Below are positions 1 to 7,734 of a stretch of DNA of 11,530 bases, one piece after another. The notes beneath the pieces are model-generated. The model was not told the DNA's origin. It searched no databases and saw only the letters and a program-made list of their open reading frames with translations. Position 1 is the first letter of the stretch. Each line of letters opens with the position of its first letter. The stretch comes from JAIEPT01 sp038217425 (lineage in GTDB: Bacteria > Planctomycetota > Planctomycetia > Gemmatales > Gemmataceae): NCBI GenBank assembly GCA_038217425.1, contig JBBQPM010000209.1, positions 1 through 11,530 of the forward strand, written 5' to 3'. A program made the position numbers and the translations under genes.

Positions 1-582
1 GGGCAAACAAACGGGCGCCAGCGAACAAGCTCGACAAAGCCGTTCGTTCTCGGCAATGGGGGGCCGTTCGACCGATTCGCGAAGTCGGCGAGCGAGCGCA
101 ATCGCCTCGTGCAATTCAGCCCGCGCCGGGCCATCGATGGGGACGCGCACGGTGACGTTGGCGGCGTGATAGCGAATGCGTCCCTCGGCGATCGGCTGCC
201 CCAGCGATTCTTCCAGGAGAAGCGCATACGCGGCGACCTGGATGCGATCGGAGGGCCAAGCTTCCGCGGCGCCCTCGGCCGAGCGCGCCGGCTTTCCCCG
301 TTTGTGTTCGTAGGGGAGATAGGAGCCGTCGCGGCGCCGGAGGCAATCGACTTTGCCGACCAAGCCCAGCGTCTCGCTCGCCAATTCGAGACTGACGGCT
401 TCCGCATCTTCGCCTTCTTCGAGCGAGGCGTGAAGCTCGCGACCGGCAAAGACGCGATCGTGCGGTACGCTGATGCGCTCGACCTCCTGGAAATAGTAGA
501 GACGAGGGCAGTATGCCAAAGCATGAAGCGACTCCACTCGCAACGAGGGGGCATGCGTGTCAGCGACGGGGAGCGGGATCAT
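1..582 (-). CDS. cas4: Cas4 nuclease domain, 3' end outside window (possible Cas4-Cas1 fusion)
   Basis: RecB-like Cas4 exonuclease, which in known type I systems trims and orients prespacers with Cas1-Cas2. All 194 codons to the window edge are open. Visible in order: an iron-sulfur cysteine C25 in AYCPRLYYFQEVE, a motif-I-like GRELH with H51, VGKVD with D79, YEHK with E92 and K94, a QVAAY motif starting at Q115, and a C-terminal cysteine cluster CRACSLAPVC (C183, C186, C192). These are the usual Cas4 metal ligands and four-cysteine cluster. The start at 582 is set by ATGA overlap with the cas5 stop and by AGGAGG five bases upstream. A lone Cas4 would end soon after this cluster. In dev-type and I-G/I-U loci Cas4 is often fused to Cas1, which cannot be decided here because the gene runs off the window. 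Confidence 0.93.
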   Translation of the reverse strand, partial: MIPLPVADTHAPSLRVESLHALAYCPRLYYFQEVERISVPHDRVFAGRELHASLEEGEDAEAVSLELASETLGLVGKVDCLRRRDGSYLPYEHKRGKPARSAEGAAEAWPSDRIQVAAYALLLEESLGQPIAEGRIRYHAANVTVRVPIDGPARAELHEAIALARRLRESVERPPIAENERLCRACSLAPVCLP

Positions 583-1355
583 GGCATCCTCCTCTTTGAC
601 TTTTTGGGCGGATCCGGCGCAGGCATGCTCGGCGGCTGAATATCGACCCATGCGGCAGGGGGCGGCGGAAGTTCGGGAGACGCGGCCGCACTTGGGGCGA
701 AAAGCGCCGATTGCGTTCTGGACAGATCGGCCCGATCGATGACGCAGGTGAGTCGTGTGGCTCGTGAGCGGGCGCCGTCGGTCTCGGCGCCGAGTTTCTC
801 GTACCAAGCGATGGTTTTGACCTGGCGATGAGGTAGCCGAAATTCCTCAAGGCGATCCAAAAGAAACGCGTTGTCGCCGAGAAAAGGAATGCCGTAGCGA
901 TCCTGTCCCACTTCGCCGCGAAGCCCTCGGCGAATTTCTTCTTCAATGCCAGGATCGCCGTCCAAGGCAATCACGGCACGAAGATCTGAGAGAAATTCTC
1001 GGCGCACCGGCGTGATGTTGTACTTGTTTCCCTTACACTCCTCGCCCCGCGTCTTGCCGGTCGCACCGACAGGATAGGTGTGAAGTTGCTGATAGATCGA
1101 TTGCAGGCGAGGAAAATCGTCATCAGCTACTCCTACGGCCAGTCGGCACGTTGGTAGACCGGATTTCATGTAGGTCGCCGGAGTCTTCCCGTCGTGGCCG
1201 TCCTCGCCCTCGCGCAAGCGTGACTCAATGCCGGCGATGTTCAGCAACAATCCGTATGCGGCCGACGGCGTCAGGAAGGTCGCCGTAGGCCGATACCAGC
1301 CTGCCGTGAAAGTTCGGCAGGCGGCGAACGGGGCTTCCAGATAGAGGTACAGCAT
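579..1355 (-). CDS. cas5: Cas5 of the dev/MYXAN subtype (Cmx5/DevS-like)
   Basis: Cascade subunit of the RAMP superfamily that caps the 5' handle of crRNA and contacts the large subunit. The protein is 258 aa. The N-terminus MLYLYLEAPFAACR, followed by TPSAAYGLLLNIAG at 29-42, is the first strand-helix unit of Cas5 and is typical of DevS. The N-terminal reading frame stays open far upstream into cas7, but the real start is 1355: its ATG shares one base with the cas7 stop (TAATG) and GGAGG lies six bases upstream. The C-terminus from about residue 218 is an alanine- and proline-rich tail ending in basic KKSKRRMP, which probably lies outside the folded domain. The stop overlaps the cas4 start as ATGA, and the cas4 ribosome binding site lies inside the tail codons. 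In M. xanthus, devS is needed for normal development, but nothing here shows such a role. Confidence 0.92.
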   Translation of the reverse strand: MLYLYLEAPFAACRTFTAGWYRPTATFLTPSAAYGLLLNIAGIESRLREGEDGHDGKTPATYMKSGLPTCRLAVGVADDDFPRLQSIYQQLHTYPVGATGKTRGEECKGNKYNITPVRREFLSDLRAVIALDGDPGIEEEIRRGLRGEVGQDRYGIPFLGDNAFLLDRLEEFRLPHRQVKTIAWYEKLGAETDGARSRATRLTCVIDRADLSRTQSALFAPSAAASPELPPPPAAWVDIQPPSMPAPDPPKKSKRRMP

Positions 1356-2299
1356 TATTTGCCTCCGCTGAACGACGAAGTGAATTCCTTGGCGACGATG
1401 TCGAGGAGTTTGCGCGGATCGCGTTCCAGTTTGACCTCCTTCGCCTTGAGTTCGGCCTGGACAGCTTCGGGGATATCGCGTTTGACCAACTCCCCGCCGA
1501 AGTAAAATTCGGACGCCGGATAATCGCCCTTGAGGAGATCGTCGATCAGGTCGGGCAACTTTCCATCGGGCTTGAAACAGTAGGTGCGGTAGCCGGCAAC
1601 TAGCGAATTCGTGAGCCGCACGATGATGCTTGCGGGCGCCATTTCGAAGTAGCTGCGAGCGTGGTTGCCGGCAACGTCGTTGAGTTCGCCGATGGCTTTG
1701 AGGAGGGCTTTGGTCCATTCCGGTTTCGGCTTGCAGTCGTTGCCGCTCAGCGCGAAGGGATACTGAAACGCGGTGACGGCGGTTTCACGATGGAGCAATG
1801 CGGAGGTTCCTGAGTTCTGATAAGCGCTCTTGTCCTTCGGAGAGAGTGGCGACTGGGTAAAGACAGCGTTGTGCCGATAGGGTTCGATGGCTTTGGCCAT
1901 GTTCATGCGCAGAACAGAATCGCGTTTGAAGACGAATGTCTTGGCGGCTTCCTTGCCGCGCTTCTCTTCGATTTCCGCGAGGTACTTTTTTCGATCGGCA
2001 GCCCCCGCGGCAACGAGATAGCCCATGAAGAAATCGTCCGCAAACTTGTCCGGGTGCGGCAATTCCGCGAACTTGACCGCGAGTTGATCCTCGTCGGGCA
2101 GGCGTTCGCGGTTGCAGGCCAACCCATAACCCGCCAGCATCTCGCGTAATGCATTCCGCATAGCTTCCGGCGAGATGATCGGGTAATCGAAGCGGCCATC
2201 GGTGACTTTCTGAATCACGGTGCGATTCAATTCGCTTTCGCCGCGATAGTTCGCGGACGGCGCGGGGTAGGTAAGGACGGTGGCGAAGAGGTTCTTCAT
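1355..2299 (-). CDS. cas7: Cas7 backbone subunit, DevR/Cst2 family
   Basis: Backbone protein that polymerises along crRNA in the surveillance complex; 314 aa, normal for the family. Family-typical stretches are in the first 70 residues: LTYPAPSANYRGE (9-21), NRTVIQK (25-31), ISPEAMRNALRE (42-53) and CNRERL (62-67). These match what is called the DevR family CRISPR-associated autoregulator, named because devR of M. xanthus feeds back on its own operon. The start at 2299 follows GAAAGGA about nine bases upstream. The gene begins 27 bases after the cmx8 stop, the widest gap in this operon, and ends in a one-base overlap with cas5. Autoregulation is known for the M. xanthus relative and is only a possibility here. 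Confidence 0.94.
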   Translation of the reverse strand: MKNLFATVLTYPAPSANYRGESELNRTVIQKVTDGRFDYPIISPEAMRNALREMLAGYGLACNRERLPDEDQLAVKFAELPHPDKFADDFFMGYLVAAGAADRKKYLAEIEEKRGKEAAKTFVFKRDSVLRMNMAKAIEPYRHNAVFTQSPLSPKDKSAYQNSGTSALLHRETAVTAFQYPFALSGNDCKPKPEWTKALLKAIGELNDVAGNHARSYFEMAPASIIVRLTNSLVAGYRTYCFKPDGKLPDLIDDLLKGDYPASEFYFGGELVKRDIPEAVQAELKAKEVKLERDPRKLLDIVAKEFTSSFSGGK

Positions 2300-2326
2300 T
2301 ATCGGGATCCTTTCGTGGTTTGAGAA

Positions 2327-2692
2327 TTACGAGTTGGCGGATAACGCCATGAGCGTTAGCGTTTTGACGTCATCAGTCCTTTTCAGCAGCGCGTCAGCGA
2401 GTTGGAGTTGGTCTTCGTCTTTCAGATACTGTTTCACTGCGAACAACGTCTGCGCGAAATGATCGATGAATGCTTGATCGCGCCGCGAACGATACTCAAG
2501 AAATAGTGACTTTGCGACATGCTCTTTCTCGTCGTTGAATTTTGGATCGACCGATTTCCAATCGACGTCTTTCTCAGGGAGATTCACGCCAGAGCGTTCT
2601 TCTGCACGGCGATAGACGTACGTACGCACAAGGCGATTGATGAGCGTCGAGAGCGGCGGGGCCGTTCCGGGCGTCGGGTTTGCGTCAGTCAT
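2327..2692 (-). CDS. Candidate Cas11-like small subunit from an internal start in cmx8
   Basis: An in-frame ATG at Cmx8 codon 455 is preceded by GAGGAAACC, which puts GAGG five bases from the ATG. This is as good as the ribosome binding sites of the operon's annotated genes. Translation from it gives 121 aa (MTDANPTPGTAPPL...) that looks mostly helical, with LSTLINRLVRTYVYRRAEE, a central KSLFLEYRSRRDQAF and a helix-rich end. No separate cas11 gene is present in the operon. In types I-B, I-C and I-D the small subunit is known to be made from an internal start inside the large-subunit gene, and its size and C-terminal position match this case. The start also follows a polar, charged linker (FNRGKEIEET), as expected for a domain boundary. 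Expression is an inference. Confidence 0.55.
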   Translation of the reverse strand: MTDANPTPGTAPPLSTLINRLVRTYVYRRAEERSGVNLPEKDVDWKSVDPKFNDEKEHVAKSLFLEYRSRRDQAFIDHFAQTLFAVKQYLKDEDQLQLADALLKRTDDVKTLTLMALSANS

Positions 2693-4054
2693 GGTTTCCT
2701 CGATTTCCTTTCCACGGTTGAATTCGTCGAGTTCGGCTTTGAGTCTGGTACGAACGTCGTCCCAGAACCACGGAAGAAACGAAATATCGCGGGCGACTGA
2801 AGGCGTGTCTTTGGCCCGAACGAAGAACCGCCAATCGCGGTTCATGAATAGTGGCAGCAACTCGCCCCACCACGGTTTTTTACGCAGCAGGGCCAAGATC
2901 AGAGCGGCCTTGAACAGCGGATTGCGATACTCCGTCGGTCTCTCGGTCGTGCCGACGATGTCGCGATATTGAGCAAGCAACCTTTCGTCGCTTGGCACGC
3001 GCCCAGAGGTGATCAACTTGACGTTGTTGCCTTGCTTGTCGAGGTGCAGAAATTCAACGGAGCTTATCGCTCGAATCGGGTGGTCGTCGTGATCGGCCGT
3101 CTTGATTTGGGCGACGGAGTTGATGAATTCCAAAGCCCCTTGAGCCGGAAGATCGATCACCGCATGGCCGGGGCGAAATCCGCGTACATTCGTGGGCAGG
3201 CCCGATAGAAGCCGTGGAAACCGGTTCACGAATTTGTTCAAGTCGGCAACCTCGGGAATCGCCAACACATAGCCCATGTATTCCTGTGAACCGTCCGCGT
3301 TGATTCTCTGCGGAACGGAGATCAAGATCGTCAAAGGCCAAAAGTGAAGCAACAGGTTCTGTTCGACCTGGCCGAGGAACGAAACGGATTCCGCGTTATT
3401 CGCCTGGGCGCCGAGCCACAAGGTGCCGGCAACTTCTTTCGTAGCGACGGCATTTTTCGACTTGGCGTGAAAGCCGGCGACCACATCCGTCCAGGCGGTG
3501 GCGCCGTCCTTGCAATGCTGATCAGCCGCGCGTTGCTCATAGGGAGCGCGACTCTGGGGGTTTCCTCGCGGAATCGCCCAAAGCATGTCTCGCCAAAGCT
3601 TGAACCAATCGCGGTCCGGCGCCATACCCAACGGCAGATGCTGCCGCAAGAAGTGGCCGGAGGGTTGGACTTGATCGTAGATAAAACGCTTCGTTCGCGT
3701 TTGCTTCTGGCTCTCCGGATTCACCTCAACAATCTCGTCGATCCGCTTCGGCTCGGTGTTAGGCCACTTGTTCTTGACGGCGACTTCTACCGTTCTCGCA
3801 TCATAGTGATCGTCGAACAACGTTCGCAACGTCCCTTGCGTAAACTTCAAAGTCACTCCCGACGCGGTCGGGCCCTCGACGACTTCCGGTACGTTCTCCG
3901 GCGGAATCGCTTCCGGATCGTTTTCCGAACGGTTCTTGAGCGAGCGTATCGCCAGCACTAAGCCGGCCAGACCGGCCTTGTGCTGCGCCGTCGGCAGATC
4001 GAACAAGTCGTAGCGGATCGTCACTTCGGTGATGGCTTCGGCCTTTTTTGCCAT
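2327..4054 (-). CDS. cmx8: Cas8-type large subunit, Cmx8 family
   Basis: Large subunit of the type I surveillance complex, expected to recognise the PAM and position Cas3. It is 575 aa, in the range of this family, and sits between cas3 and cas7 as in other MYXAN-type loci. Recognition rests on the overall sequence: an N-terminal ITEVTIRYDLFDLPTAQHKAG, the segment GHFLRQHLPLGMAPDRDW (133-150), and PFLxxLxxK-like content around KAALILALLRKKPWWGE. Cas8 families have few invariant residues, so no catalytic motif is expected. The start at 4054 lies three bases after the cas3 stop, with GGGAG nine bases upstream. The last 121 codons may also be translated separately as a small subunit. The assignment is from memory of the family, supported by position. 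Confidence 0.85.
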   Translation of the reverse strand: MAKKAEAITEVTIRYDLFDLPTAQHKAGLAGLVLAIRSLKNRSENDPEAIPPENVPEVVEGPTASGVTLKFTQGTLRTLFDDHYDARTVEVAVKNKWPNTEPKRIDEIVEVNPESQKQTRTKRFIYDQVQPSGHFLRQHLPLGMAPDRDWFKLWRDMLWAIPRGNPQSRAPYEQRAADQHCKDGATAWTDVVAGFHAKSKNAVATKEVAGTLWLGAQANNAESVSFLGQVEQNLLLHFWPLTILISVPQRINADGSQEYMGYVLAIPEVADLNKFVNRFPRLLSGLPTNVRGFRPGHAVIDLPAQGALEFINSVAQIKTADHDDHPIRAISSVEFLHLDKQGNNVKLITSGRVPSDERLLAQYRDIVGTTERPTEYRNPLFKAALILALLRKKPWWGELLPLFMNRDWRFFVRAKDTPSVARDISFLPWFWDDVRTRLKAELDEFNRGKEIEETMTDANPTPGTAPPLSTLINRLVRTYVYRRAEERSGVNLPEKDVDWKSVDPKFNDEKEHVAKSLFLEYRSRRDQAFIDHFAQTLFAVKQYLKDEDQLQLADALLKRTDDVKTLTLMALSANS

Positions 4055-4057
4055 GGT

Positions 4058-6388
4058 TTAGACTCCCGTCCGGTTGATCGGCTGATCGCACAAGCCGAGG
4101 GATTCGTCGTAGTTTTCCGCAGGCGCCCGGACCAGATACTTCGCATCGGGGTGATTGCACGGCGGAGCCTTGAGTTTGCGGGGGACAGGTACTTCCAGTC
4201 CGGGTCGCATTTTCTTCTCGGTTCTCAAATACGCGTCCAGGTCCAGAATGCCCGGCGTGGTACGTTCGTCGAGATCGCGGAAGTCCTCGGCAGCGCCATC
4301 GGCAAAGGGGCCGCTCTCCGTAAAGGAAACCACGCGATCGCCCTTCGGAGCTACTTTCCCATGTTTGGCCAAAGCAGTCTCGAGTGCCGATTGGCTGACG
4401 GTTCCGAGAGCAACAAGTTCGTTCAAAAAAGAGGGAACGGCACGTAAGTCCTCGGGTTCGTAAGGCCGCTCGTCGCTTGGGTTGTAGACGTACACTTCGC
4501 CGAGACTTAGCAACGGCAATTTGGTCTTTCGATTGCATCGCCCCATTCGTTGAATCAAGGCAGTGATCGGTGCGTTCTCGGTGACCAAGATGTCCGCGTC
4601 CAGATCGAGGCTCATCTCGCATACTTGCGTGGTGATGGCGACGACGGCTTTAGATTCTTCGCCAGAGGCCGCCTGGAAGGCGCGAACCACGTTTTCGTGC
4701 CATTTCTTGCGATGGTTGAGCGTAAAGCGCGAATGATAACACAGGACTTGCCCGCCGATTTTACCCGCCACTTGCCGCATTTGCTCCGTGAGCTCCTGGG
4801 CGCGAGCAACCGTGTTGACGACCCAAAGAATTCGTTTTCTTTCGATCAAGCCTTGGCAGACATGGCCCATCGCTGCCTCTTTGTCCGATAGCCGATGGAC
4901 CCTGTATCGCGGAGCGTAGGCGACGTCGCGCAAGTCTTCGGGCTTGTCGTCGTACACCGTGAGGCCGCATTGGCGCTGGAGTTGATCGCGCCGAGCCTTG
5001 GGCAAAGTGGCCGTCATGCACAGCGTCGGCACGTTGAATTCCTTCAGGAACTCCTTGAGAGCCGAGAACATGGCGTCGTCGAAGCTATGGACTTCATCGA
5101 CGACGATCACGGAATCTGCGAGTACCGGCAACAGGCAGACTGCGCTGTAAGCGTATTGCAAGAACCCGAGGAACTGATCGACGGTGGCGGAGAAAACGCG
5201 TTTATCCCAAAAGCCAATGGCGAACAAACGAGCTTCAGCGGTGTAGTCTCGTTCGGATCGAACGTCTTTCGCCGAGGAAAAATCCGGCGGATTCCGGAAC
5301 ATATCGTCCAGGTCGAACCTGGCAGTGCCGTGCAGGAGACTCCCTTCGGGCGCCCAGGAAACATAGTCGCGAAAACCCTCGGTGGCGGTGGCGCGCGTCG
5401 GGTAAAGAAAAATGACTCGTTTGACTGCTCGAAGCGTCGCCTGCTGCTCGATCCATTTCCAGGCCGCGAGCGTCTTGCCGGACCCGCAAGGAGCGAGCAT
5501 CAGCGTTCGTTTCGGCTGGTTTCCGGCGCCGAGTTGGAAAGAATGCCAATCTTCCCAACGGGCGCCGAGATGCTTGGTGCGCGGGTTGATAATCTCGTTG
5601 AGTATGTATTTGCCGTCGCAAAGGTCTCGCGCATCTCGCACGTCGAAGCGTTCTTCAATCCATTCGCGGATTGAGTGCTCTTCGCGAACAAGGCCGGATG
5701 CCGCGGCGTCGGCGGCGATCAGGGCGGCGCGAGCGGCTCGGAGAAACCGCGTCCGCGGTGAGTCTTCATCGAGGCTGTCGTGCAAATCCTCCAAATGACT
5801 CAGCAGTTTCCGTCTTGCTTTCTCGATCGATTCGCACGCCGCATCGTCGTCGAATGACCAAACGACGGGAATCGAAGGCCAACTTCCCTTGACGATCAGT
5901 TCGAGAAGGAGTTTGAAGCTTGGTTCGTCGTGAGCGGGAAGGCGAACATGCCAGTTTCCGCCCCTCTGCAACGGTCCCGCGAGAGACTTGTCCGCCGCTT
6001 TTAGTTTTAGGTGGTGCGAAAGCACTGCCGACAGCGCAATATCCCAGTCGATGCCCTGAATTTGTTGTAACCAGGCCCAAACTGGGCGGTGGAACATGAT
6101 CAAGCCGCTCAGATGTTCGTGCCGGATCGCCTGCTCCCCCAACCGTTTTACCGCCTTTTGGAACCCGTCGTTGGCTTTTCCCAAGTCATGAAAAGCAGCG
6201 GCAGCTCGCAACGTGCAGTAAAACATGGGCCAGCGATCCGGTTCCACATTGAAAAACCGCAACCAACATTCGCCCAATCGCGTTGGAGTCGATCCGCCGA
6301 ACAGCGCCTCGGCAGCGTCAATTACATGCTGAGTATGCTCGAGCAGAGTCGGTGCTCTATCGCCAGATTTGGCCAAAAGCTCGCTCAT
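4058..6388 (-). CDS. cas3: Cas3 HD nuclease-helicase, single chain
   Basis: Effector that is recruited to the R-loop, nicks the displaced strand and degrades DNA while moving 3' to 5' with ATP. The protein is 776 aa with the HD domain first. HD residues seen: H18 in LLEHTQHV, H67-D68 in FHDLGK, RHEHLS at 89-94, SHHLKL at 124-129 and D227 in ALIAADAAASG. Helicase motifs seen: Walker A CGSGKT (301-306), DEVH (431-434), TAT (459-461), the ITTQVCEMSLDLDADILVT region (585-603) and QRMGRCNR (613-620). All key residues I looked for are present, so it should be active. The start at 6388 has a GGGGG-containing site six bases upstream and follows the cas6 stop by two bases. Confidence 0.97.
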   Translation of the reverse strand: MSELLAKSGDRAPTLLEHTQHVIDAAEALFGGSTPTRLGECWLRFFNVEPDRWPMFYCTLRAAAAFHDLGKANDGFQKAVKRLGEQAIRHEHLSGLIMFHRPVWAWLQQIQGIDWDIALSAVLSHHLKLKAADKSLAGPLQRGGNWHVRLPAHDEPSFKLLLELIVKGSWPSIPVVWSFDDDAACESIEKARRKLLSHLEDLHDSLDEDSPRTRFLRAARAALIAADAAASGLVREEHSIREWIEERFDVRDARDLCDGKYILNEIINPRTKHLGARWEDWHSFQLGAGNQPKRTLMLAPCGSGKTLAAWKWIEQQATLRAVKRVIFLYPTRATATEGFRDYVSWAPEGSLLHGTARFDLDDMFRNPPDFSSAKDVRSERDYTAEARLFAIGFWDKRVFSATVDQFLGFLQYAYSAVCLLPVLADSVIVVDEVHSFDDAMFSALKEFLKEFNVPTLCMTATLPKARRDQLQRQCGLTVYDDKPEDLRDVAYAPRYRVHRLSDKEAAMGHVCQGLIERKRILWVVNTVARAQELTEQMRQVAGKIGGQVLCYHSRFTLNHRKKWHENVVRAFQAASGEESKAVVAITTQVCEMSLDLDADILVTENAPITALIQRMGRCNRKTKLPLLSLGEVYVYNPSDERPYEPEDLRAVPSFLNELVALGTVSQSALETALAKHGKVAPKGDRVVSFTESGPFADGAAEDFRDLDERTTPGILDLDAYLRTEKKMRPGLEVPVPRKLKAPPCNHPDAKYLVRAPAENYDESLGLCDQPINRTGV

Positions 6389-6390
6389 TC

Positions 6391-7068
6391 TTACCCCCTC
6401 TTCGGCACGAAGAATCCGCAGCCCATTTTCCCGCGGCCGCCCAAGCCCTGCTCTTGCAACTTCAGCGACTCTTCCGCCGTCAGTCCCTCACCCAAAACCG
6501 TGAACCCCCCAATCGTCTTGCCGTGAATGCGCATCACATGCCGCCGCGGCTCGCCGGCGTGCGGGCCGACCTCGTGGAGCGGTAAATTCGCGGTGCCGGC
6601 AATGCCTTGCCGCTCTAACTCATTCCGGACGGCCCTCAAGAACTCGACGGGTTCCTGATAACGCTTCGTTTGCGTCACATCTCGGCTTCTCTTGTCGCTC
6701 GGGTCGCTTCGCGGGCTGCTCGCCTTGATGATGACCATGCGGGCGATCAGATTCGGTGCAGGGATCAGGCTCAGGACGTTCGGCACTCCCAGGCGAATCG
6801 CGTGGCCCGCCACGTCGAACGTTTTGCCCGCGAGCGGCAGCGTCAGCGGAATCTGCTCGGCCGGTAACCGAATTCGTAACCGCGAGAACTGCGTCTCGAG
6901 CCGCAGCATTCCCTTGTCAGCGTAGGTGCCGCGCACGGGCCCGATGCGAACCGTCGCGGAGCCGTCATGCATCACCGGTTGCGCCTTCGAAAGGGCCGCG
7001 TAGAGGGCGTAACCGTGATCGCTCGGCAGCGCGGCGCCGAGTAAGGGAAATTGAAGTTCCAGAATCAT
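6391..7068 (-). CDS. cas6: Cas6 crRNA-processing endoribonuclease, MYXAN type (Cmx6)
   Basis: Metal-independent RNase that cuts the precursor at each repeat to make crRNAs with an 8-base 5' handle. The protein is 225 aa. The C-terminal glycine-rich loop typical of Cas6, GLGGRGKMGCGFFVP (about 208-222), is clear and is preceded by GKTIGGFTVLGEGLT. The catalytic residue is usually a histidine in the first quarter; H18 and H34 are candidates, and I cannot choose between them. The start at 7068 is fixed by TAATG overlap with the upstream sigma-like gene, with AGGGGG eight bases upstream. It therefore shares a transcript, and probably translation, with that gene. The order cas6-cas3-large subunit-cas7-cas5-cas4 is that of dev-type loci. 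Confidence 0.92.
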   Translation of the reverse strand: MILELQFPLLGAALPSDHGYALYAALSKAQPVMHDGSATVRIGPVRGTYADKGMLRLETQFSRLRIRLPAEQIPLTLPLAGKTFDVAGHAIRLGVPNVLSLIPAPNLIARMVIIKASSPRSDPSDKRSRDVTQTKRYQEPVEFLRAVRNELERQGIAGTANLPLHEVGPHAGEPRRHVMRIHGKTIGGFTVLGEGLTAEESLKLQEQGLGGRGKMGCGFFVPKRG

Positions 7069-7655
7069 TAAAGGACCCCCTGGTGGACAAGTTGCTTCTG
7101 GATCTGTTTAACGGCACGATTCGCCAATTGGTAAACTCGTTGCTTCGAACAACGCCAACGCAACGAAATCTCTCTTACACTCCTTGAGCCCGAAAGCGAT
7201 GATTTTGCGATAATCGCTTGAAGTTCGCGTGGGCCTAGCTGATTGCAAGCATCCTCGAAACAGCGTTCCGCTTCGTCTTTGATGAGCAATTCCAGGGGGT
7301 TCCGGTTATGACGTCGGTTGTCGCTATCGTTCTCCTGCAAATGCAAAAATTGCAGTCTCTTGGCTCGACGTTGCTTGCGATCTTTTCCTTCCAGGACAGG
7401 CAAAATCAATTTGAAGGTCGCGGGTTTCTCTTCGTCATGATTTCGCCAAAAAGCCTGATCCTCGCGATAGAAGTTGACTTTTTCGAATCGAATACTCTTT
7501 CGGATCAAGCGCTTCAGAGGTTCATCAATCGGTTGCTCTTGGGCTCGATTCAGGTAATCGGCCATTTTCACGTAGAGATACCCCCACGCTTCCGGCTTTG
7601 ATGCATGTGCGATTTCAACCGCAAGAAGATGCCGGTGACTCTCGTTCAGGTTCAT
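7068..7655 (-). CDS. Sigma-factor-like HTH protein heading the cas operon
   Basis: 195-aa protein whose C-terminus looks like sigma-70 region 4. REISLRWRCSKQRVYQLANR (161-180) lines up with the EIAERLGVSRERVRQIENRA pattern of housekeeping sigma factors, including the recognition helix 170-185. A helix with ELQAIIAKS precedes it. The N-terminal 130 residues have no region 2 I can recognise. They contain a helical part (LIRKSIRFEKVNFYRED) and a very basic stretch KDRKQRRAKRLQFLHLQ at 91-107. It could be a divergent sigma factor, an anti-sigma-type mimic, or simply a DNA-binding regulator of the operon. The start at 7655 has AAGGGG seven bases upstream. The stop overlaps the cas6 start. In the three 60-base lines from 7321 to 7500 GC is about 40-48 percent, well below cas3 (about 62 percent in one line counted), suggesting a separate origin. 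Confidence 0.8.
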   Translation of the reverse strand: MNLNESHRHLLAVEIAHASKPEAWGYLYVKMADYLNRAQEQPIDEPLKRLIRKSIRFEKVNFYREDQAFWRNHDEEKPATFKLILPVLEGKDRKQRRAKRLQFLHLQENDSDNRRHNRNPLELLIKDEAERCFEDACNQLGPRELQAIIAKSSLSGSRSVREISLRWRCSKQRVYQLANRAVKQIQKQLVHQGVL

Positions 7656-7704
7656 CTTTACGCCCCTTACTCATTGAAACCGACACGTCGTTTAACTCCG
7701 CATT

Positions 7705-7734
7705 ATGATAAGGACCTTTTTCCGGATTTTTCAA
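7705..7734 (-). promoter_or_regulatory. Probable sigma70-like promoter of the cas operon
   Basis: On the minus strand TTGAAA (7734-7729) is followed after 18 bases by TATCAT (7710-7705). Each box matches five of six consensus bases. Transcription would start near 7698, leaving a leader of about 43 bases before the ATG at 7655 of the sigma-like gene. The surrounding 60 bases are only about 38 percent GC, against well over 50 percent in most of the window, as expected for a promoter. No operator symmetry is seen in the boxes themselves. The tandem repeat lies about 55-100 bases upstream of the -35 box. Confidence 0.55.

Noticed and set aside
579..1718. Long 379-codon minus-strand frame as a single protein
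   Set aside because: The first 121 codons lie within cas7 in another frame and give a low-complexity R, Q and S-rich sequence. The real Cas5 start is at 1355 with TAATG overlap and GGAGG.
3344..3961. 205-codon plus-strand frame opposite cmx8
   Set aside because: Antisense to a gene with good family and context support; the sequence is arginine-rich without a domain.
4895..5674. 259-codon plus-strand frame opposite cas3
   Set aside because: It lies fully antisense to the conserved helicase part of Cas3 and has no recognisable domain; a typical shadow in GC-rich DNA.
7673..7680. ATTGAAAC on the plus strand, like the 8-base handle of many type I CRISPR repeats, close to the cas start
   Set aside because: Eight bases are easily matched by chance, no stem or repeat-like sequence precedes them, and a second ATTGAAA at 7753-7759 has unrelated flanks. 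Comparison with the real array would decide.
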